DNA of 64,000 nt. It comes from an uncultured Rhizobiaceae group bacterium (GTDB taxonomy: Bacteria; Pseudomonadota; Alphaproteobacteria; Rhizobiales; Rhizobiaceae). The first letter of the stretch is position 1. Every line of letters begins with the position of its first letter. Shown piece after piece: positions 52,763-63,397 of this stretch. Location: assembly GCA_947501445.1 (NCBI GenBank), contig CANMVS010000025.1:1-64000 (forward strand), given 5' to 3'. The translations under genes and the position numbers were made by a program. The notes beneath the pieces are model-generated. The model made no database searches. It was not told the origin of the DNA and saw only the letters and a program-made list of their open reading frames with translations.

Positions 52763-54052
52763 TTGTTCAAATCATTCTTTCCTAATCCCAAGTGGTTTTT
52801 TCTTTCAGCAATAGCCTGGTCACTATCGTGTGCTCTGGTCTGGTATGGTTTCGGAACAGAAATTGGCACTGCAATCGGGTTTGAATTCGCTGCACCGGAT
52901 GCGCCACCTGTCGTCGGCATTCACTATTTCTGGACGCAGAGTTTTTTGTGGTTTTACATCTATTATGCCGTGACAGCGCTGTTGTTTGCAGGGTTCTGGT
53001 ATTGGCTTGAACCGCATCCCTGGTACCGGTGGTCCGTGCTGGTTTCGGCCTTCATTTTGTTTTCGACTTATTTTTCTGTACAGGTTTCAGTGGCGCTCAA
53101 CAATTGGCGCAGACCGTTTTTTGATGATGTGCAAACAGCACTTGGCGGCAGTGACGAAATAACGGCGGGCCGGTTCTATACGCTGATATTGGTGTTCTTT
53201 TTCATTGCGACCATGGCCATTACAGTAGCGGTCATAACGCGCTTTGTCGTCAGCCATTATATTTTCCGCTGGCGAACCGCCATGAATGACTACTACATGT
53301 CCAAATGGGCGGACGTGCGTCATATTGAAGGTGCGTCACAGCGTGTTCAGGAAGACACGATGCGGTTTGCCGGCATCATGGAAAGTCTTGGCGTCAGCAT
53401 GGTCGATGCCATCATGACCTTGTTTGCCTTTCTTCCGGTTTTGTGGAGCCTGTCAAGCTATGTAACAGAGCTTCCAATCGTCGGAGAAATTCCCGCGCCA
53501 TTGTTTACAGCCGCTATATTCTGGGCTTTGTTTGGTACTGTGCTGCTCTCTGTAGTTGGCATCCGTCTGCCTGGTCTGGAATTCAGGAACCAACGTGTCG
53601 AGGCAGCATACCGTAAGGAACTGGTCTATGGTGAAGATGACGCCGAGCGTGCCCAGCCACCCAAGGTAACCGAGCTGTTTGCCAATGTGCGAACCAACTA
53701 TTTTCGCCTTTATTTCAACTATATGTATTTCAATGTCGCCCGTTATTTCTATCTGCAGACGGACAATATTTTTTCCATCATCATTCTCATTCCCACCATT
53801 GCGGCTGCAAAAATTACATTCGGCCTTATGCAGCAGATACTGGCCGCCTTTGGGCAGGTGAGTTCATCCTTTCAATATCTGGTGTATTCCTGGACAACCA
53901 TCGTTGAACTGATGTCAATCTACAAACGGCTTAAAACGTTTGAGGCTGCAATCAGCAATGAACCATTGCCTGACATCGATGCGGAATTTCTCTCACGTAT
54001 TGATTCCACGCTTGATCCGAATGTATCCGATATCAAAACGGAAAAACCGTAA
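52763..54052 (+). CDS. sbmA: SbmA/BacA-family peptide transporter
   Basis: A 429-residue inner-membrane protein. Long stretches match the SbmA of E. coli as I recall it: [53 protein letters not shown] and [20 protein letters not shown]. The start is a TTG, where SbmA also starts MFKSFFP. It imports proline-rich peptides, microcins and modified peptides with the proton gradient; BacA is needed for rhizobial symbiosis. A strong hairpin ends the transcript. Confidence 0.95.
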   Translation: MFKSFFPNPKWFFLSAIAWSLSCALVWYGFGTEIGTAIGFEFAAPDAPPVVGIHYFWTQSFLWFYIYYAVTALLFAGFWYWLEPHPWYRWSVLVSAFILFSTYFSVQVSVALNNWRRPFFDDVQTALGGSDEITAGRFYTLILVFFFIATMAITVAVITRFVVSHYIFRWRTAMNDYYMSKWADVRHIEGASQRVQEDTMRFAGIMESLGVSMVDAIMTLFAFLPVLWSLSSYVTELPIVGEIPAPLFTAAIFWALFGTVLLSVVGIRLPGLEFRNQRVEAAYRKELVYGEDDAERAQPPKVTELFANVRTNYFRLYFNYMYFNVARYFYLQTDNIFSIIILIPTIAAAKITFGLMQQILAAFGQVSSSFQYLVYSWTTIVELMSIYKRLKTFEAAISNEPLPDIDAEFLSRIDSTLDPNVSDIKTEKP

Positions 54053-54103
54053 CACACACTGATTCCAACACAGAGCAATAGGCCTGTATCAGAAGTTTTG
54101 TTG

Positions 54104-54133
54104 CGCCTGACTTTCTCCTGAGAAAGTCAGGCG
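54104..54133 (+). terminator. long perfect hairpin after sbmA
   Basis: CGCCTGACTTTCTC and GAGAAAGTCAGGCG are perfect 14-base inverted arms with only two bases between them, 51 bases after the sbmA stop. No U-tract follows, so termination is not certain. Confidence 0.5.
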
Positions 54134-54292
54134 TTCGTTGCCAAAACGTGTTATGGCGCTTGAAAGGTGATCGGAATTGTCGCGGGTACTGTGATAATCA
54201 GCACTTCAAATTGGGTTCGATAGCGCCTATATCTGCGGTTGCGCATCTCATGAACAATCATGTCTGTGTTTGGGGAACTGAATCTGATGGAC

Positions 54293-55228
54293 ACCAAGGT
54301 TCAACGCAAGTTGACGACGATCCTTGCGGCTGATGCTGCCGGCTACAGCAGCGCGATGGATGCCGATGAGCTGAGTACGCTTGAGGCATTGCGCGCCGCG
54401 CGTGATGTTTTTTCCAAATTCATAACCCGGCACAACGGCCGTATTGCCAATATGGCCGGTGACGGACTGATTGCGGATTTCCCGTCTGTTGTCGAAGCAG
54501 TTCAATGCGCCATCGAGGTGCAGAGCGAGCTTGATGATGAAATCAAACAGGGTGGTCTGCGCTTTCGCATCGGTGTTCATCTTGGTGATGTTCTGGTGGA
54601 TGGTGATGATCTGTTGGGCGAGGGGGTTAACCTGGCTGCCCGGTTGCAATCAATGGCTGAGCCCGGCGGTGTGCTCGTCTCTCAGCAGGTCTATGATCAG
54701 GTTCGATCAAAACTGTCTGTCGGGTTTGAATATCTGGGCGAAAAACGTCCCAAGAATTTTTCTGAAGACGTTCCCGTCTATTGTGTTGCATTTGGCGATG
54801 CTGAAAACCGGACAACTTTTGATCAACATGCATTTGGGCGCAATGCATCAAAATCGGCACCCACCGCACGGCCGGAAGCCGCGCCTGACCATGACACACA
54901 GCCGGACGATGATTTGCGTCACAAGGTTATCCGCCATGCGAAAATTCTGGGCTCAATCTGGATTGGTCTCCTGGCAATCAATCTGCTGACAGGAGCCGGT
55001 TTTTGGGTTCAATGGCCAGGCCTTGCCATGTTGGCAATATTGGCACTTGAAGCATCACCCTTACTGGTAGCCGGCAGATTTGAAAAGAACACCGCACGTG
55101 TCGCTATCACCATTGCCGTCCTGACGCTGATCAATCTGTTTTCCTGGTCAGGAACATTATGGGTTATCTGGCCCGCTGGCGCGCTCATTGTTGTAGAAGT
55201 TATCCGCCAGATAAACAGCAAGAAATGA
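54293..55228 (+). CDS. adenylate/guanylate cyclase with a 2TM C-terminal domain
   Basis: A protein of about 311 residues. The class III cyclase domain covers residues 1-170 (TTILAADAAGYSSAMDADE, ANMAGDGLIADFPSVVEA, FRIGVHLGDVLV, GEGVNLAARLQS). The C-terminal part holds two pairs of hydrophobic stretches, of 2TM type. The ATG at 54293 is preceded by GGGGAA; the track starts 11 residues earlier. This layout, cyclase first and membrane anchor last, is common in Rhizobiales. The signal it responds to is unknown. Confidence 0.88.
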   Translation, partial: TKVQRKLTTILAADAAGYSSAMDADELSTLEALRAARDVFSKFITRHNGRIANMAGDGLIADFPSVVEAVQCAIEVQSELDDEIKQGGLRFRIGVHLGDVLVDGDDLLGEGVNLAARLQSMAEPGGVLVSQQVYDQVRSKLSVGFEYLGEKRPKNFSEDVPVYCVAFGDAENRTTFDQHAFGRNASKSAPTARPEAAPDHDTQPDDDLRHKVIRHAKILGSIWIGLLAINLLTGAGFWVQWPGLAMLAILALEASPLLVAGRFEKNTARVAITIAVLTLINLFSWSGTLWVIWPAGALIVVEVIRQINSKK

Positions 55229-55246
55229 TCTACAACAAAACCGGGT

Positions 55247-56245
55247 TCAGGCGCCGCCGTCGCCCTTTTTTTGTCTTTTGATTGCCTCCTGATAGGAAAT
55301 GCAATCGACATCCTCCCTCAGGCACACATCACTCACCAGTCTTTCCATGGCACGCCAGTAGGCACCGCCATTCATTTCCACAAAGTGAAATCCGATTTGC
55401 AGCGGTTTGCGTTGTCCATTGTACTGGCTGTCAAATGCGCGGCGAAATGCCTGATAGGTCCGCTCTTCAAAAGCTGCGCTGCGGGCACGATTTTCCAGAC
55501 CACCGGAATGGCGCACAAACAGATTGTAATCCATGGCGATGATACGACGGTTGGCAGGCCCTTCGGGGATTAACGGCAGGTCAAAAGTACTGAAATCTTC
55601 ATAATAGCGGGGCGATACGGGGCCGCGCGAAACGCCGCTCGCATCATAGGTGTAGCCGGTCTGTTTCAACGCAGCCGTCAAATTGCCATTTGTCGAAAGA
55701 TAGGGCGCGCGAAACCCGACAATTTCACTGTCCACAAACCGGCGCCATTGTGCTGGTTCGAAATCGCCCGCTTTGATACCCGTCCAGGCGTTTGCAAGAA
55801 TAGTGTCAAAAGCTTCAAATTCGGCGACCCAGTCATTCCTGCTCCAGTTCTTGCCATCGAAATGGCCGCACCCATGGCTGGCGATCTCGTGGCCATTTTC
55901 GCGTGCATTCCAGATATATTCCAGCCGTTGCCTGACATCATCCCGGTTTTCACCGAACCCGACATTGGAGCGCCCGCTACGCTGACCGGGCGCGCGGTAA
56001 TCAAGACGCTGGTCTCTTGTCATGGCGAATGTGCAGGAAAGAAAATAGGTGAATTTGGCACCTGTGCGGGCGGCAATGGAAAGACTTTTCTCCCATAGAG
56101 AATTGTCATGGGCGCCGTCAAAGGAGATGATCAGCAGCTGTTTTTGCGCGCTATCGCCTGATCGGGCGAACGGCGCCATCGAACTGATCATGATTGCGGT
56201 TGCAATCAGCAGGTGCGGTAGCGACTTTAATTTTCTTCGCATCAA
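55247..56245 (-). CDS. exported polysaccharide deacetylase-family protein
   Basis: A 332-residue protein with a signal peptide (LLIATAIMISSMAPFARSG). The NodB-type motif 1 is LLIISFDGAHDNSLW and motif 2 is NGHEIASHGCGHFD. Later motifs, including GFRAPYLSTN, support a zinc deacetylase. It probably acts on cell-wall or exopolysaccharide N-acetyl groups in the periplasm. It ends 18 bases from the end of the convergent cyclase gene. Confidence 0.88.
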   Translation of the reverse strand: MMRRKLKSLPHLLIATAIMISSMAPFARSGDSAQKQLLIISFDGAHDNSLWEKSLSIAARTGAKFTYFLSCTFAMTRDQRLDYRAPGQRSGRSNVGFGENRDDVRQRLEYIWNARENGHEIASHGCGHFDGKNWSRNDWVAEFEAFDTILANAWTGIKAGDFEPAQWRRFVDSEIVGFRAPYLSTNGNLTAALKQTGYTYDASGVSRGPVSPRYYEDFSTFDLPLIPEGPANRRIIAMDYNLFVRHSGGLENRARSAAFEERTYQAFRRAFDSQYNGQRKPLQIGFHFVEMNGGAYWRAMERLVSDVCLREDVDCISYQEAIKRQKKGDGGA

Positions 56246-56419
56246 GTGGGACCTGATTAATTTTCGGTTCTGGCGCTTGCATTCCTGTCAAACTGCTACG
56301 GACGGCAAATTACACAATTCACGCATATATTGCAGGCATTCATAATTTAGTGAAGAGACTAACGTGGATCAGCCCGCTTGTTGGATGAATTTGGATCACT
56401 TTGGTGTGTGGAGAATCAT

Positions 56420-56752
56420 TCAGGAAGCACAGGCCACACATTTCTCGGCCATTGGGTCTATTTCAAGGCGACCATCGGGGATCTCCGCATCACATTCTGT
56501 GCAATATCCGTAATCTTCCTGTCGGATGCGTCGTTCGGCCATTTCAATGCGCAACAGATCACGCTGCCGCTGGCGTTCTTGAGCTTCTGCCATCGCTTGC
56601 TGTTGCATGGAATCCATGCGCGATAAACGACCGACAGCCTGCTGATCCAGCATTACTGTGGAACGTGCTTCTTCCGAGAGCTTCGACATTTCCTCAAGCT
56701 CTGTGCGGCGAGCCGCAAGGCGCTTTCTTGCAATTTCAAGATCAATAGCCAT
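56420..56752 (-). CDS. DksA/TraR-family zinc-finger protein
   Basis: A 110-residue protein with a long helical N-terminal part (coiled-coil residues 1-75) and a C-terminal zinc finger (YGYCTECDAEIPDGRLEIDP, then CVACAS), the DksA layout. The four zinc cysteines are present. At 110 residues it is shorter than DksA (about 150) but longer than TraR. The coiled-coil tip aspartates needed for RNA polymerase action cannot be verified. Confidence 0.88.
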   Translation of the reverse strand: MAIDLEIARKRLAARRTELEEMSKLSEEARSTVMLDQQAVGRLSRMDSMQQQAMAEAQERQRQRDLLRIEMAERRIRQEDYGYCTECDAEIPDGRLEIDPMAEKCVACAS

Positions 56753-56957
56753 GTTGGTATGCTAGGTCTGCAGTTGAACGGATGCAAGGCCGGTCTGAAC
56801 GTGTGTTTTTTGCTTTTTATTGCAACAGTATGAAAGCACAATGCGGATTCGTTGTCCGGACTGAGAGGCTTGCTGCCTGCGCGTGCGGGACGAGGAAACT
56901 TGGCACTAGCCGTGCGTATTTGTGCAACGGCCTGCGCAACTGGAAAGAGGAGCAAAT

Positions 56958-57542
56958 ATGGTCTGGCTGATATTGGGTATCGTGGTTTTTCTTGGCATAC
57001 ATTCGGTCAGGATTGTCGCACCGGCGATGCGACAGCAGATAATAGCGCAAAGAGGTGAGGGGTTCTGGAAGGGCAGCTACTCACTGATATCCATCATTGG
57101 CTTTGTGATCATCATTTGGGGCTTTTCACTGGCACGTCTGGAAGGGCCGCAGCTTTTTATCCCACCTGTTTGGGGGACCCACGTTACGCTTTTGCTGATG
57201 TTGTTTTCTTTTATTTTGCTGATGGCATCCAACCTGCCGGCTGGCAGGATTAAGGCGGCAACAAAACATCCCATGCTTGTGGCGATCCAGCTTTGGGCTT
57301 TTGGTCATCTGCTCGCCAACGGTGATCTGGCATCCGTTATCCTGTTTGGCAGCTTTTTGGTGTGGTCAGTGTTCGACCGGATCTCTGAAAACCGGCGCGT
57401 GCCTGCCGATGACCCTTCGTCAAAACCGGCCCCCGCCATTCGCAATGATGTGATTGCCATCGTTGTCGGCGCTGTAATCTATGTATTGTTTGTGTGGAAA
57501 CTTCATCTTTGGCTCATTGGTGTTGCACCTGTTGCCGTGTAA
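56958..57542 (+). CDS. NnrU-family membrane protein
   Basis: A 194-residue protein with about five to six membrane segments (VWLILGIVVFLGIHSVRIVA, SYSLISIIGFVIIIWGFSLA). The family takes its name from nitrite/nitric oxide-related expression, and the members are common beside der in Rhizobiales. The ATG at 56958 has AGAGGAG upstream; the track starts 12 residues earlier. Its biochemical function is unknown. Confidence 0.88.
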   Translation: MVWLILGIVVFLGIHSVRIVAPAMRQQIIAQRGEGFWKGSYSLISIIGFVIIIWGFSLARLEGPQLFIPPVWGTHVTLLLMLFSFILLMASNLPAGRIKAATKHPMLVAIQLWAFGHLLANGDLASVILFGSFLVWSVFDRISENRRVPADDPSSKPAPAIRNDVIAIVVGAVIYVLFVWKLHLWLIGVAPVAV

Positions 57543-57679
57543 ATGACAGTGAATTCGTCAAAATTGACATTTCCCCTTACATGCGCCGTAAAATCGGCTA
57601 CAAGGCCGCCTGAAACAATAAAAATGTGCCTGGACCTGTTCCGGCACGGAGCTGAGGGCCGGCAAAGCCGGTAGCATAT

Positions 57680-58354
57680 ATGTCAGACGATAGTTTTATC
57701 CGTGAAGTAGATGACGAGCTGCGCTCCGACAGGATGCGCGGTGTCTGGTCCAGATTTGGCAAATACATCATTGCTGCCGCAGTCCTGGTTGTGCTTGGTA
57801 CCGCCGCTGACCGCGGCTACGACTATTGGAAAAAGTCCCAGGCATCCAAATCAGGTGATGCCTTCCTGGCTGCCTTGACATTGGCACGCGATGGCCAACA
57901 GGATCAGGCCCTTGCTGCACTGAGGCAACTTGAGCAAAACGGGTTTGGTGCCTATTCGGTCCTGGCGCGCATGCGTGCTGCAACCGTCCTTGCTGATCAG
58001 GGTGATTTTCAGACTGCTATTTCGGATTTTTCCACCATTGGAAATGACAATGGTGTACCCGCCGCGATACGCGACATTGCCCGAATTCGCGCAGGCTACC
58101 TTCTCGTCGACCACGGCTCTTACGAAGATGTTGCGACACAGGTTGAAGTTTTGAGCGGTGGCGACAACCCAATGCGTCACTCAGCCCGCGAAGCCCTTGG
58201 CCTTGCTGCATGGAAAGCCAATGATTTTACCCGGGCGCGAGAATGGTTCGATTTGATAGCAGGCGATAATGGTGTGCCGGGCGGGATTTCCCAAAGGGCC
58301 GGTGTCATGCTTGATATTATAACTGCCAGCGGAAAGGCCGGAGCGCAGTCCTGA
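57680..58354 (+). CDS. membrane-anchored TPR protein (YfgM-like)
   Basis: A 224-residue protein with a single membrane segment at residues 30-50 (FGKYIIAAAVLVVLGTAADR) and tetratricopeptide-like repeats in the rest. It precedes der, as YfgM-like proteins do in many bacteria, but without the usual bamB between. YfgM acts with the Sec translocon and periplasmic chaperones. GTAGCATAT precedes the ATG. Confidence 0.82.
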   Translation: MSDDSFIREVDDELRSDRMRGVWSRFGKYIIAAAVLVVLGTAADRGYDYWKKSQASKSGDAFLAALTLARDGQQDQALAALRQLEQNGFGAYSVLARMRAATVLADQGDFQTAISDFSTIGNDNGVPAAIRDIARIRAGYLLVDHGSYEDVATQVEVLSGGDNPMRHSAREALGLAAWKANDFTRAREWFDLIAGDNGVPGGISQRAGVMLDIITASGKAGAQS

Positions 58355-58393
58355 CGGATCTGCGCTGGCCGTCAACACGACGAGGATGCCCGC

Positions 58394-59806
58394 ATGAGTT
58401 TTACTGTAGCCATCGTCGGGCGACCCAATGTTGGAAAATCGACCCTTTTTAACCGCCTTGCCGGCCGCAAGCTTGCGCTTGTTGATGACACACCCGGCGT
58501 TACCCGCGACCGGCGTCCTGGCGACGCGCGGCTGGTTGATCTGAAATTTGGCATCATCGACACGGCCGGTCTGGAAGAAACCGGACCGGATACACTCGAA
58601 GGCCGTATGCGCGAGCAAACCGAAGCGGCGATTGATGAAGCCGATATCACACTGTTTGTCATTGATGCAAAACTTGGTCTGACGCCAGCAGATGAAACCC
58701 TGGCAACGATCCTTCGAAAGCGCGGCAAACCAGTTGTTCTGGTGGCCAATAAGGCAGAATCGCGCGGTGCTGAGTCCGGTCTTTATGATGCCTATCGGCT
58801 GGGGCTGGGTGATGCCTGTCCGATTTCAGCTGAGCACGGGCAGGGCATGCTGGATTTGCGCGATGCCATCGTTGGGGTGATCGGCGAAGAGCGTGCCTTT
58901 GCAGATAGTAATGAAGAGGCAGAGACTGACGTCGAGCTTCTGGAAGAAATCGACGAAGATGCCATTCCGGAATATGACAATACCAAACCTTTGCGTGTTG
59001 CGATTGTTGGCCGGCCCAATGCGGGTAAATCCACACTGATCAACCGATTTTTGGGACAGGAGCGATTGCTGACCGGGCCTGAGGCTGGCATCACCCGCGA
59101 TTCCATTTCGGTTGAGTGGGAATGGCAGGGCCGCAAGATCAAGATGTTCGATACGGCCGGTATGCGCCGTAAATCACGCGTTCAGGAAAAACTTGAGAAA
59201 TTGTCTGTGGCGGATGCTTTGCGGGCAATCCGGTTTGCAGAGGTCGTGGTCATTGTGCTTGATGCGGATATTCCGTTTGAGAAACAGGATCTGCAGATTG
59301 CCGACCTTGTTATCCGTGAAGGCAGGGCACCCGTTATCGTTTTCAATAAATGGGATATGATCGAAGACCGCCAGGAAGCACTGACCGACCTTCGTGAAAA
59401 GACAACCCGCCTGTTGCCTCAGGTGCGCGGCATTCGCGCAGTACCCGTCTCCGGTCTGACAGGTGATGGTCTTGAAAACCTGATGAAGAATGTCATTGAG
59501 ACGCATAAAACCTGGAACCAGAGAATTCCCACTGCCAAGCTGAACCGCTGGCTGGATATGATGCAGGTTCAGCATCCGCCACCGGCCGTTTCGGGGCGTC
59601 GAATTCGCATGAAGTACATGACGCAGATCAAGGCCCGTCCGCCCGGCTTTGTCATTTCCTGTACACGCCCCGAGGCCTTGCCGGAGTCATACACCCGTTA
59701 TCTGATTAATGGCATGCGGGAAGATTTCAATCTGCCGGGTGTGCCGATCCGCATCTCGATGCGCAAGGGTGACAACCCGTTTGCGCCAAAGAAGAAGCGG
59801 CGTTAA
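58394..59806 (+). CDS. der: ribosome biogenesis GTPase Der
   Basis: A 470-residue GTPase with two G domains in tandem. The first has [21 protein letters not shown] and NKAE; the second has [22 protein letters not shown] and NKWDM. The C-terminal KH-like domain follows. It is essential for 50S subunit assembly. It lies 39 bases after the TPR gene and is probably in its operon. Confidence 0.98.
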   Translation: MSFTVAIVGRPNVGKSTLFNRLAGRKLALVDDTPGVTRDRRPGDARLVDLKFGIIDTAGLEETGPDTLEGRMREQTEAAIDEADITLFVIDAKLGLTPADETLATILRKRGKPVVLVANKAESRGAESGLYDAYRLGLGDACPISAEHGQGMLDLRDAIVGVIGEERAFADSNEEAETDVELLEEIDEDAIPEYDNTKPLRVAIVGRPNAGKSTLINRFLGQERLLTGPEAGITRDSISVEWEWQGRKIKMFDTAGMRRKSRVQEKLEKLSVADALRAIRFAEVVVIVLDADIPFEKQDLQIADLVIREGRAPVIVFNKWDMIEDRQEALTDLREKTTRLLPQVRGIRAVPVSGLTGDGLENLMKNVIETHKTWNQRIPTAKLNRWLDMMQVQHPPPAVSGRRIRMKYMTQIKARPPGFVISCTRPEALPESYTRYLINGMREDFNLPGVPIRISMRKGDNPFAPKKKRR

Positions 59807-59996
59807 CGCATAGGTTGCTTGCCGGTTTTGCGGCCAGGAATGCCTCTATTGGGGGCATGTGCCTGTACATTCGCGTCAGTGTCTCAACCGTGAAACAATT
59901 CTTTATCGCTTGACCACAATTAGTTGCTGCTGTGCCCAATTAACGCTCCATAAAGGTTAATAGTCCATCATCACTGACAAATGTGTTTCAGTCTGT

Positions 59997-61193
59997 GTGC
60001 TGTGGAGTAGAGTATTGCGTTCAAGTTTAGTCTCTTTTGGCCAACGTGCGGCTGTTGACCGTCGTTGGTGCGCACCCGTCCTGTTCGGGGCCGCCGCATT
60101 TTTCGTTTCCACATCGACCATTGCCTATTCAGACATGGCCAGTCTTATGTCTGGCGCCCAAAGCGGCAAGGCACGCTGGCAGACCTATCTGGTGGATGCA
60201 CCAGCCGGTTCAATCCACTCGGTTGAAATGGCGTTCCTGGATCAAACCACAACAGGTTCGACACTGGATGGAGCAGGGATCAAAACGGCAGATGGCAAGA
60301 CCGTCGCCTTTCGTGCAAAGCGTACAGCCAAAAACACAACGCCGGATGAGCAGCGCGTAACCCGGAACCAAAAGCGAGGCCGGGTAACTTCGGTACTGCC
60401 TGTTGCACCGCCGAAGGATTTTTCTGCCGGATCCGTCCTTGAGCGCTCCAGCATGATCTTAAAACCCACCGATGCCGAACACACGGAAATGACCTTTGTC
60501 AAACCGAGTATCAAAGGCAAGGAAGTTGAAATCGCGACTGCATTTCACCGCCGGCCCAGCGATAATGGCAATTCGGGCCTGCCTGTTATGCTGGCAAGTC
60601 TTGTAACCAATGACACGCCGGATATTTTGGCAACAGCCTATGCGCCGGTTGAACCCGATTATGCAAGCAAGTCACCATTTTCGTCGCTTTTGAAAGATGA
60701 GAAAAAACAGGGACGTTTCTTCCCACCCATCCCCAAAAACGATCACGCCTGGGCCGGAGACGCCTTGCCTGCCTATGTTTTTTCGTCCCGTGAGCAACAA
60801 TGTCTGGCGTCAGGTATCTATTTTGAAGCCCGCGGAGAACCGGTGAAGGGCCAGGCCGCCGTGGCGCAGGTCATTCTCAATCGTGTCAGAAACCCTGCCT
60901 ATCCAAACCGTATTTGCGGCGTGGTTTATCAAAACAAACGCTGGCGCAACCGCTGTCAATTCTCATTTGCCTGTGATGGTGTGCGGGACCGTGTTCATTC
61001 GAAGAAGAACTGGTCGGTTGCCACGGATGTGGCCATGGCGGTAACAGCCGGAAAAATCTGGTTGGATCAGGTTGGATCCTCCACCCACTACCACGCGGTT
61101 TATGTGCGGCCAAAATGGGCCCGCTCCATGAAGCGGGTTGGCCGAATTGGCCTGCACATTTTCTACCGCACCTATGGTGGCGGCTGGAGCTGA
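59997..61193 (+). CDS. SleB-like cell wall hydrolase
   Basis: A 398-residue exported protein. A hydrophobic segment near residues 28-45 ([17 protein letters not shown]) looks like a signal anchor. A long, low-complexity middle follows, and then the C-terminal SleB / cell wall hydrolase domain ([49 protein letters not shown]). The start is a GTG at 59997; later starts are possible. It probably cleaves peptidoglycan during growth. Confidence 0.88.
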   Translation: MLWSRVLRSSLVSFGQRAAVDRRWCAPVLFGAAAFFVSTSTIAYSDMASLMSGAQSGKARWQTYLVDAPAGSIHSVEMAFLDQTTTGSTLDGAGIKTADGKTVAFRAKRTAKNTTPDEQRVTRNQKRGRVTSVLPVAPPKDFSAGSVLERSSMILKPTDAEHTEMTFVKPSIKGKEVEIATAFHRRPSDNGNSGLPVMLASLVTNDTPDILATAYAPVEPDYASKSPFSSLLKDEKKQGRFFPPIPKNDHAWAGDALPAYVFSSREQQCLASGIYFEARGEPVKGQAAVAQVILNRVRNPAYPNRICGVVYQNKRWRNRCQFSFACDGVRDRVHSKKNWSVATDVAMAVTAGKIWLDQVGSSTHYHAVYVRPKWARSMKRVGRIGLHIFYRTYGGGWS

Positions 61194-61207
61194 AGCAAAC
61201 AGAAACT

Positions 61208-61663
61208 CTAGGTTTCAATCTGTGCATCGGGTTGCATTCGAAACCCGACCGCAAGTCGGTTCCAAACATTGATGGTTCCGATCGCAACAGTTAGTTTGGT
61301 GCATTCCTCATCGGTGAAATGGGCGCGCAGTTCCTGGTAATCTGCATCTGGCGCGCCGGTCGCACCGAGGTTTGTCAGCGCTTCGGTCCAGCCAAGCAAT
61401 GCGCGCTCCCTGGGGGAATAGATGGCAGCTTCCCGCCAGACACAAACCAGCGCAATCCACTGTTCGCTCAGGCCGTCCTTTCGGGCTTCTCTCGTGTGCA
61501 TGTCAACGCAATAGACACAGCCATTGATCTGTGAGGCACGAAGCTTCAGCAGATGGATGAGATTTGGATCGAGACCGGATTTGGTTGAGACATAATTTTC
61601 AAGTGCGAAAACGGCCTGAATGGCGTCGGGTGCGGCATTTACATAGTCAAGTCGGGTTTCCAT
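61208..61663 (-). CDS. AhpD-like carboxymuconolactone decarboxylase-family protein
   Basis: A 151-residue protein with the AhpD-like active site CVYCVDMHTREARKDG (CxxC plus histidine). The family includes peroxidases that recycle through lipoyl proteins. GGAACG precedes the ATG. It lies 28 bases from an Rrf2-type regulator gene transcribed in the same direction, so a stress-responsive pair is likely. Confidence 0.92.
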   Translation of the reverse strand: METRLDYVNAAPDAIQAVFALENYVSTKSGLDPNLIHLLKLRASQINGCVYCVDMHTREARKDGLSEQWIALVCVWREAAIYSPRERALLGWTEALTNLGATGAPDADYQELRAHFTDEECTKLTVAIGTINVWNRLAVGFRMQPDAQIET

Positions 61664-61691
61664 GGACGTTCCTTTTGCCTGTTCAACAATG

Positions 61692-62189
61692 TTAATCTGA
61701 GTGACGCATATGCTGTTTCATGAAGGCACAACCACGAGTTTCGATTGACCCGTCGTCATCCGCCATAACCTGCATATTCAGTTGTGCTATTGTCACGCTG
61801 CGCAATTCATTTCTGTAGGCGCGTTCCGCCTGCAGCATGGCTGCATTGATCTGGCAGGGTGCTGCAAAATATTTCGCCGCCAGCGGGTTTGGGCCATTTT
61901 GGCGGATCTCCCTGCAGCGAAATGCCGGTTCCGGTCCCTCCACGGCAAGTACGATATCGAGCAGTGAGATATTGTCTGCTGACTGGGCGAGGCGATAACC
62001 TCCCTGCGGACCCGGTACCGAGTGAATGATGCCCGCTCTTGACAGGGATTGAAGGTGTTTGAGCAGGTAGCTCGTCGACACGCCATGATACTGTGCCAAA
62101 GCGGCTGCCGATAACAGTCCGGCTTCGGGCAGTGCCGATAACATTGCTACCGCGTGGATCGCCTGTTCCACACCATCTCCAAGTTTCAT
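61692..62189 (-). CDS. Rrf2-family transcriptional regulator
   Basis: A 165-residue winged-helix regulator (LAQYHGVSTSYLLKHLQSLS, then GPQGGYRLAQSADNISLLDI). Cysteines lie in FRCREIRQNG and AAPCQINAAM, and a third in RGCAFM, but the exact IscR-type spacing is not met. The ATG at 62189 with GGAG upstream is favoured over 62201. It probably controls the AhpD-like gene that follows. Confidence 0.9.
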   Translation of the reverse strand: MKLGDGVEQAIHAVAMLSALPEAGLLSAAALAQYHGVSTSYLLKHLQSLSRAGIIHSVPGPQGGYRLAQSADNISLLDIVLAVEGPEPAFRCREIRQNGPNPLAAKYFAAPCQINAAMLQAERAYRNELRSVTIAQLNMQVMADDDGSIETRGCAFMKQHMRHSD

Positions 62190-62323
62190 TATCTGCTCCA
62201 TTCGAATCGTAGATAAAAATTATCCACGAATAGAATAGAAGTCAAGCTGCCTTGTTTGCTGGCCATGTTCAGCCAGTCCTTCAGGAAACAATATTGTATG
62301 ATTTGATGGAATGAATGCGGCGT

Positions 62324-62773
62324 CTAAAAGTCAAAATATCCGGCCGCGCGGCCCGCGTGATGAGCTGCGTCCGACAGTCTTGTTTCCTGAATATGCAGCC
62401 ATTTGAAGGGCTGCTGTCTTGACAGAAGTGCTGTTGTAAACCGCCCGTTTTCGCCACTTTCTGATGCGGTCGAGCCGCTTTGCCACTCGGTATATGTAAC
62501 GAGTAAATGCTCGGGCATGCGGTGTTTGATTTCAACGTCACAAATCCGGATGCGGAAATCACTGTTTATGCCATGCGCTTTTTGAAAAGCCACCGTCAGG
62601 TCCGCCAGGCCAATGGCATTGCCATCGGGTGGCATCATCAGCAATTCGGCGTGAAGGTGAGAAAGAAAACGGGCCTCCAGACTTTCCCTTGCCGCCACCC
62701 CGGCGTACCAGTCGACAAAAAAAGCGTGGAGCTCCTCGATTTCAATACGAACCTCGTTCAATAGATTATCCAT
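62324..62773 (-). CDS. SnoaL/DUF4440-like (NTF2 fold) protein
   Basis: A 149-residue single-domain protein. A short N-terminal helix region is followed by beta-sheet-rich sequence (ELLMMPPDGNAIGLADLTVA, DVEIKHRMPEHLLVTYTEWQ) and WLHIQETRLSD. It has an NTF2-like layout but no close likeness to the paralogues in region 1. GGAGCAACC precedes the ATG. Function unknown. Confidence 0.72.
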   Translation of the reverse strand: MDNLLNEVRIEIEELHAFFVDWYAGVAARESLEARFLSHLHAELLMMPPDGNAIGLADLTVAFQKAHGINSDFRIRICDVEIKHRMPEHLLVTYTEWQSGSTASESGENGRFTTALLSRQQPFKWLHIQETRLSDAAHHAGRAAGYFDF

Positions 62774-62913
62774 GGTTGCTCCATTGTTTATTCAGATTGT
62801 CTTGTCGCCAGACCGCAAATGAGCCTGGCATTGAGGGCCCATAACAGGGTCAATGTCCCGAAACCTTTTTGCCAACAGTAACCGGACAGAGCCCTGATGC
62901 CAGCGTTACACGC

Positions 62914-63262
62914 CTAATTCACATCATTATTGTCCATATCAAGCATCATTTTTCAGGGGCCATCCTTGTGTCGCCGGTAACTGAGAGCCAGCCAGCCGGC
63001 CGGCGCCTCCACCGGTATCACCTGTGACCTTGTCAGTCATTTCAACATCAAAATGGCTGATAACCTGTGCAAAATCGCCCCGGACATTGATGTGTTCAAT
63101 GTCAAAGCCGGATTTGAAAGTCGCGGCCGCAATTGGCGGACCGTATTTGTCTGCAATGGCCTGTATGTCTTTGATGGAAGGGCTGGCAATGGCACAAAGG
63201 ACAGAATTGACCGCGACATTTGACCTGCTCAAAACGGCCATATTTGGTTCGTAGATGCGCCG
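62914..63262 (-). pseudogene. broken NTF2-like (SnoaL/DUF4440) gene
   Basis: The frame at 62939-63241 reads like an NTF2-like protein (IADKYGPPIAAATFKSGFDI, VRGDFAQVISHFDVEMTDKV) and then becomes odd. After GDTGG, a frame shifted by one base continues with EAPAGWLALSYRRHKDGP, then TGA, then KMMLDMDNNDVN. This completes the usual family ending if the TGA was once TGG (DGPWKMMLDMDNND). So one frameshift near 63000 and one nonsense change are inferred. The upstream reading frame also stops before a complete N-terminus. Confidence 0.6.
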
Positions 63263-63397
63263 GGTATTTGATCATTCGTGATCAGAATTTGTTTGCGGGA
63301 AATCATCAAACCATATGGAATGTCCCTGCTTCGGAAGGAATTTTTCTGTGATCGATCGCCGGGCAATCTGTTCAGGGTCTAATAACAGGGGTTAGTG

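Noticed and set aside
63024-63254. 76-residue ORF on the plus strand
   Set aside because: Antisense to the broken NTF2-like gene, which explains the sequence better.
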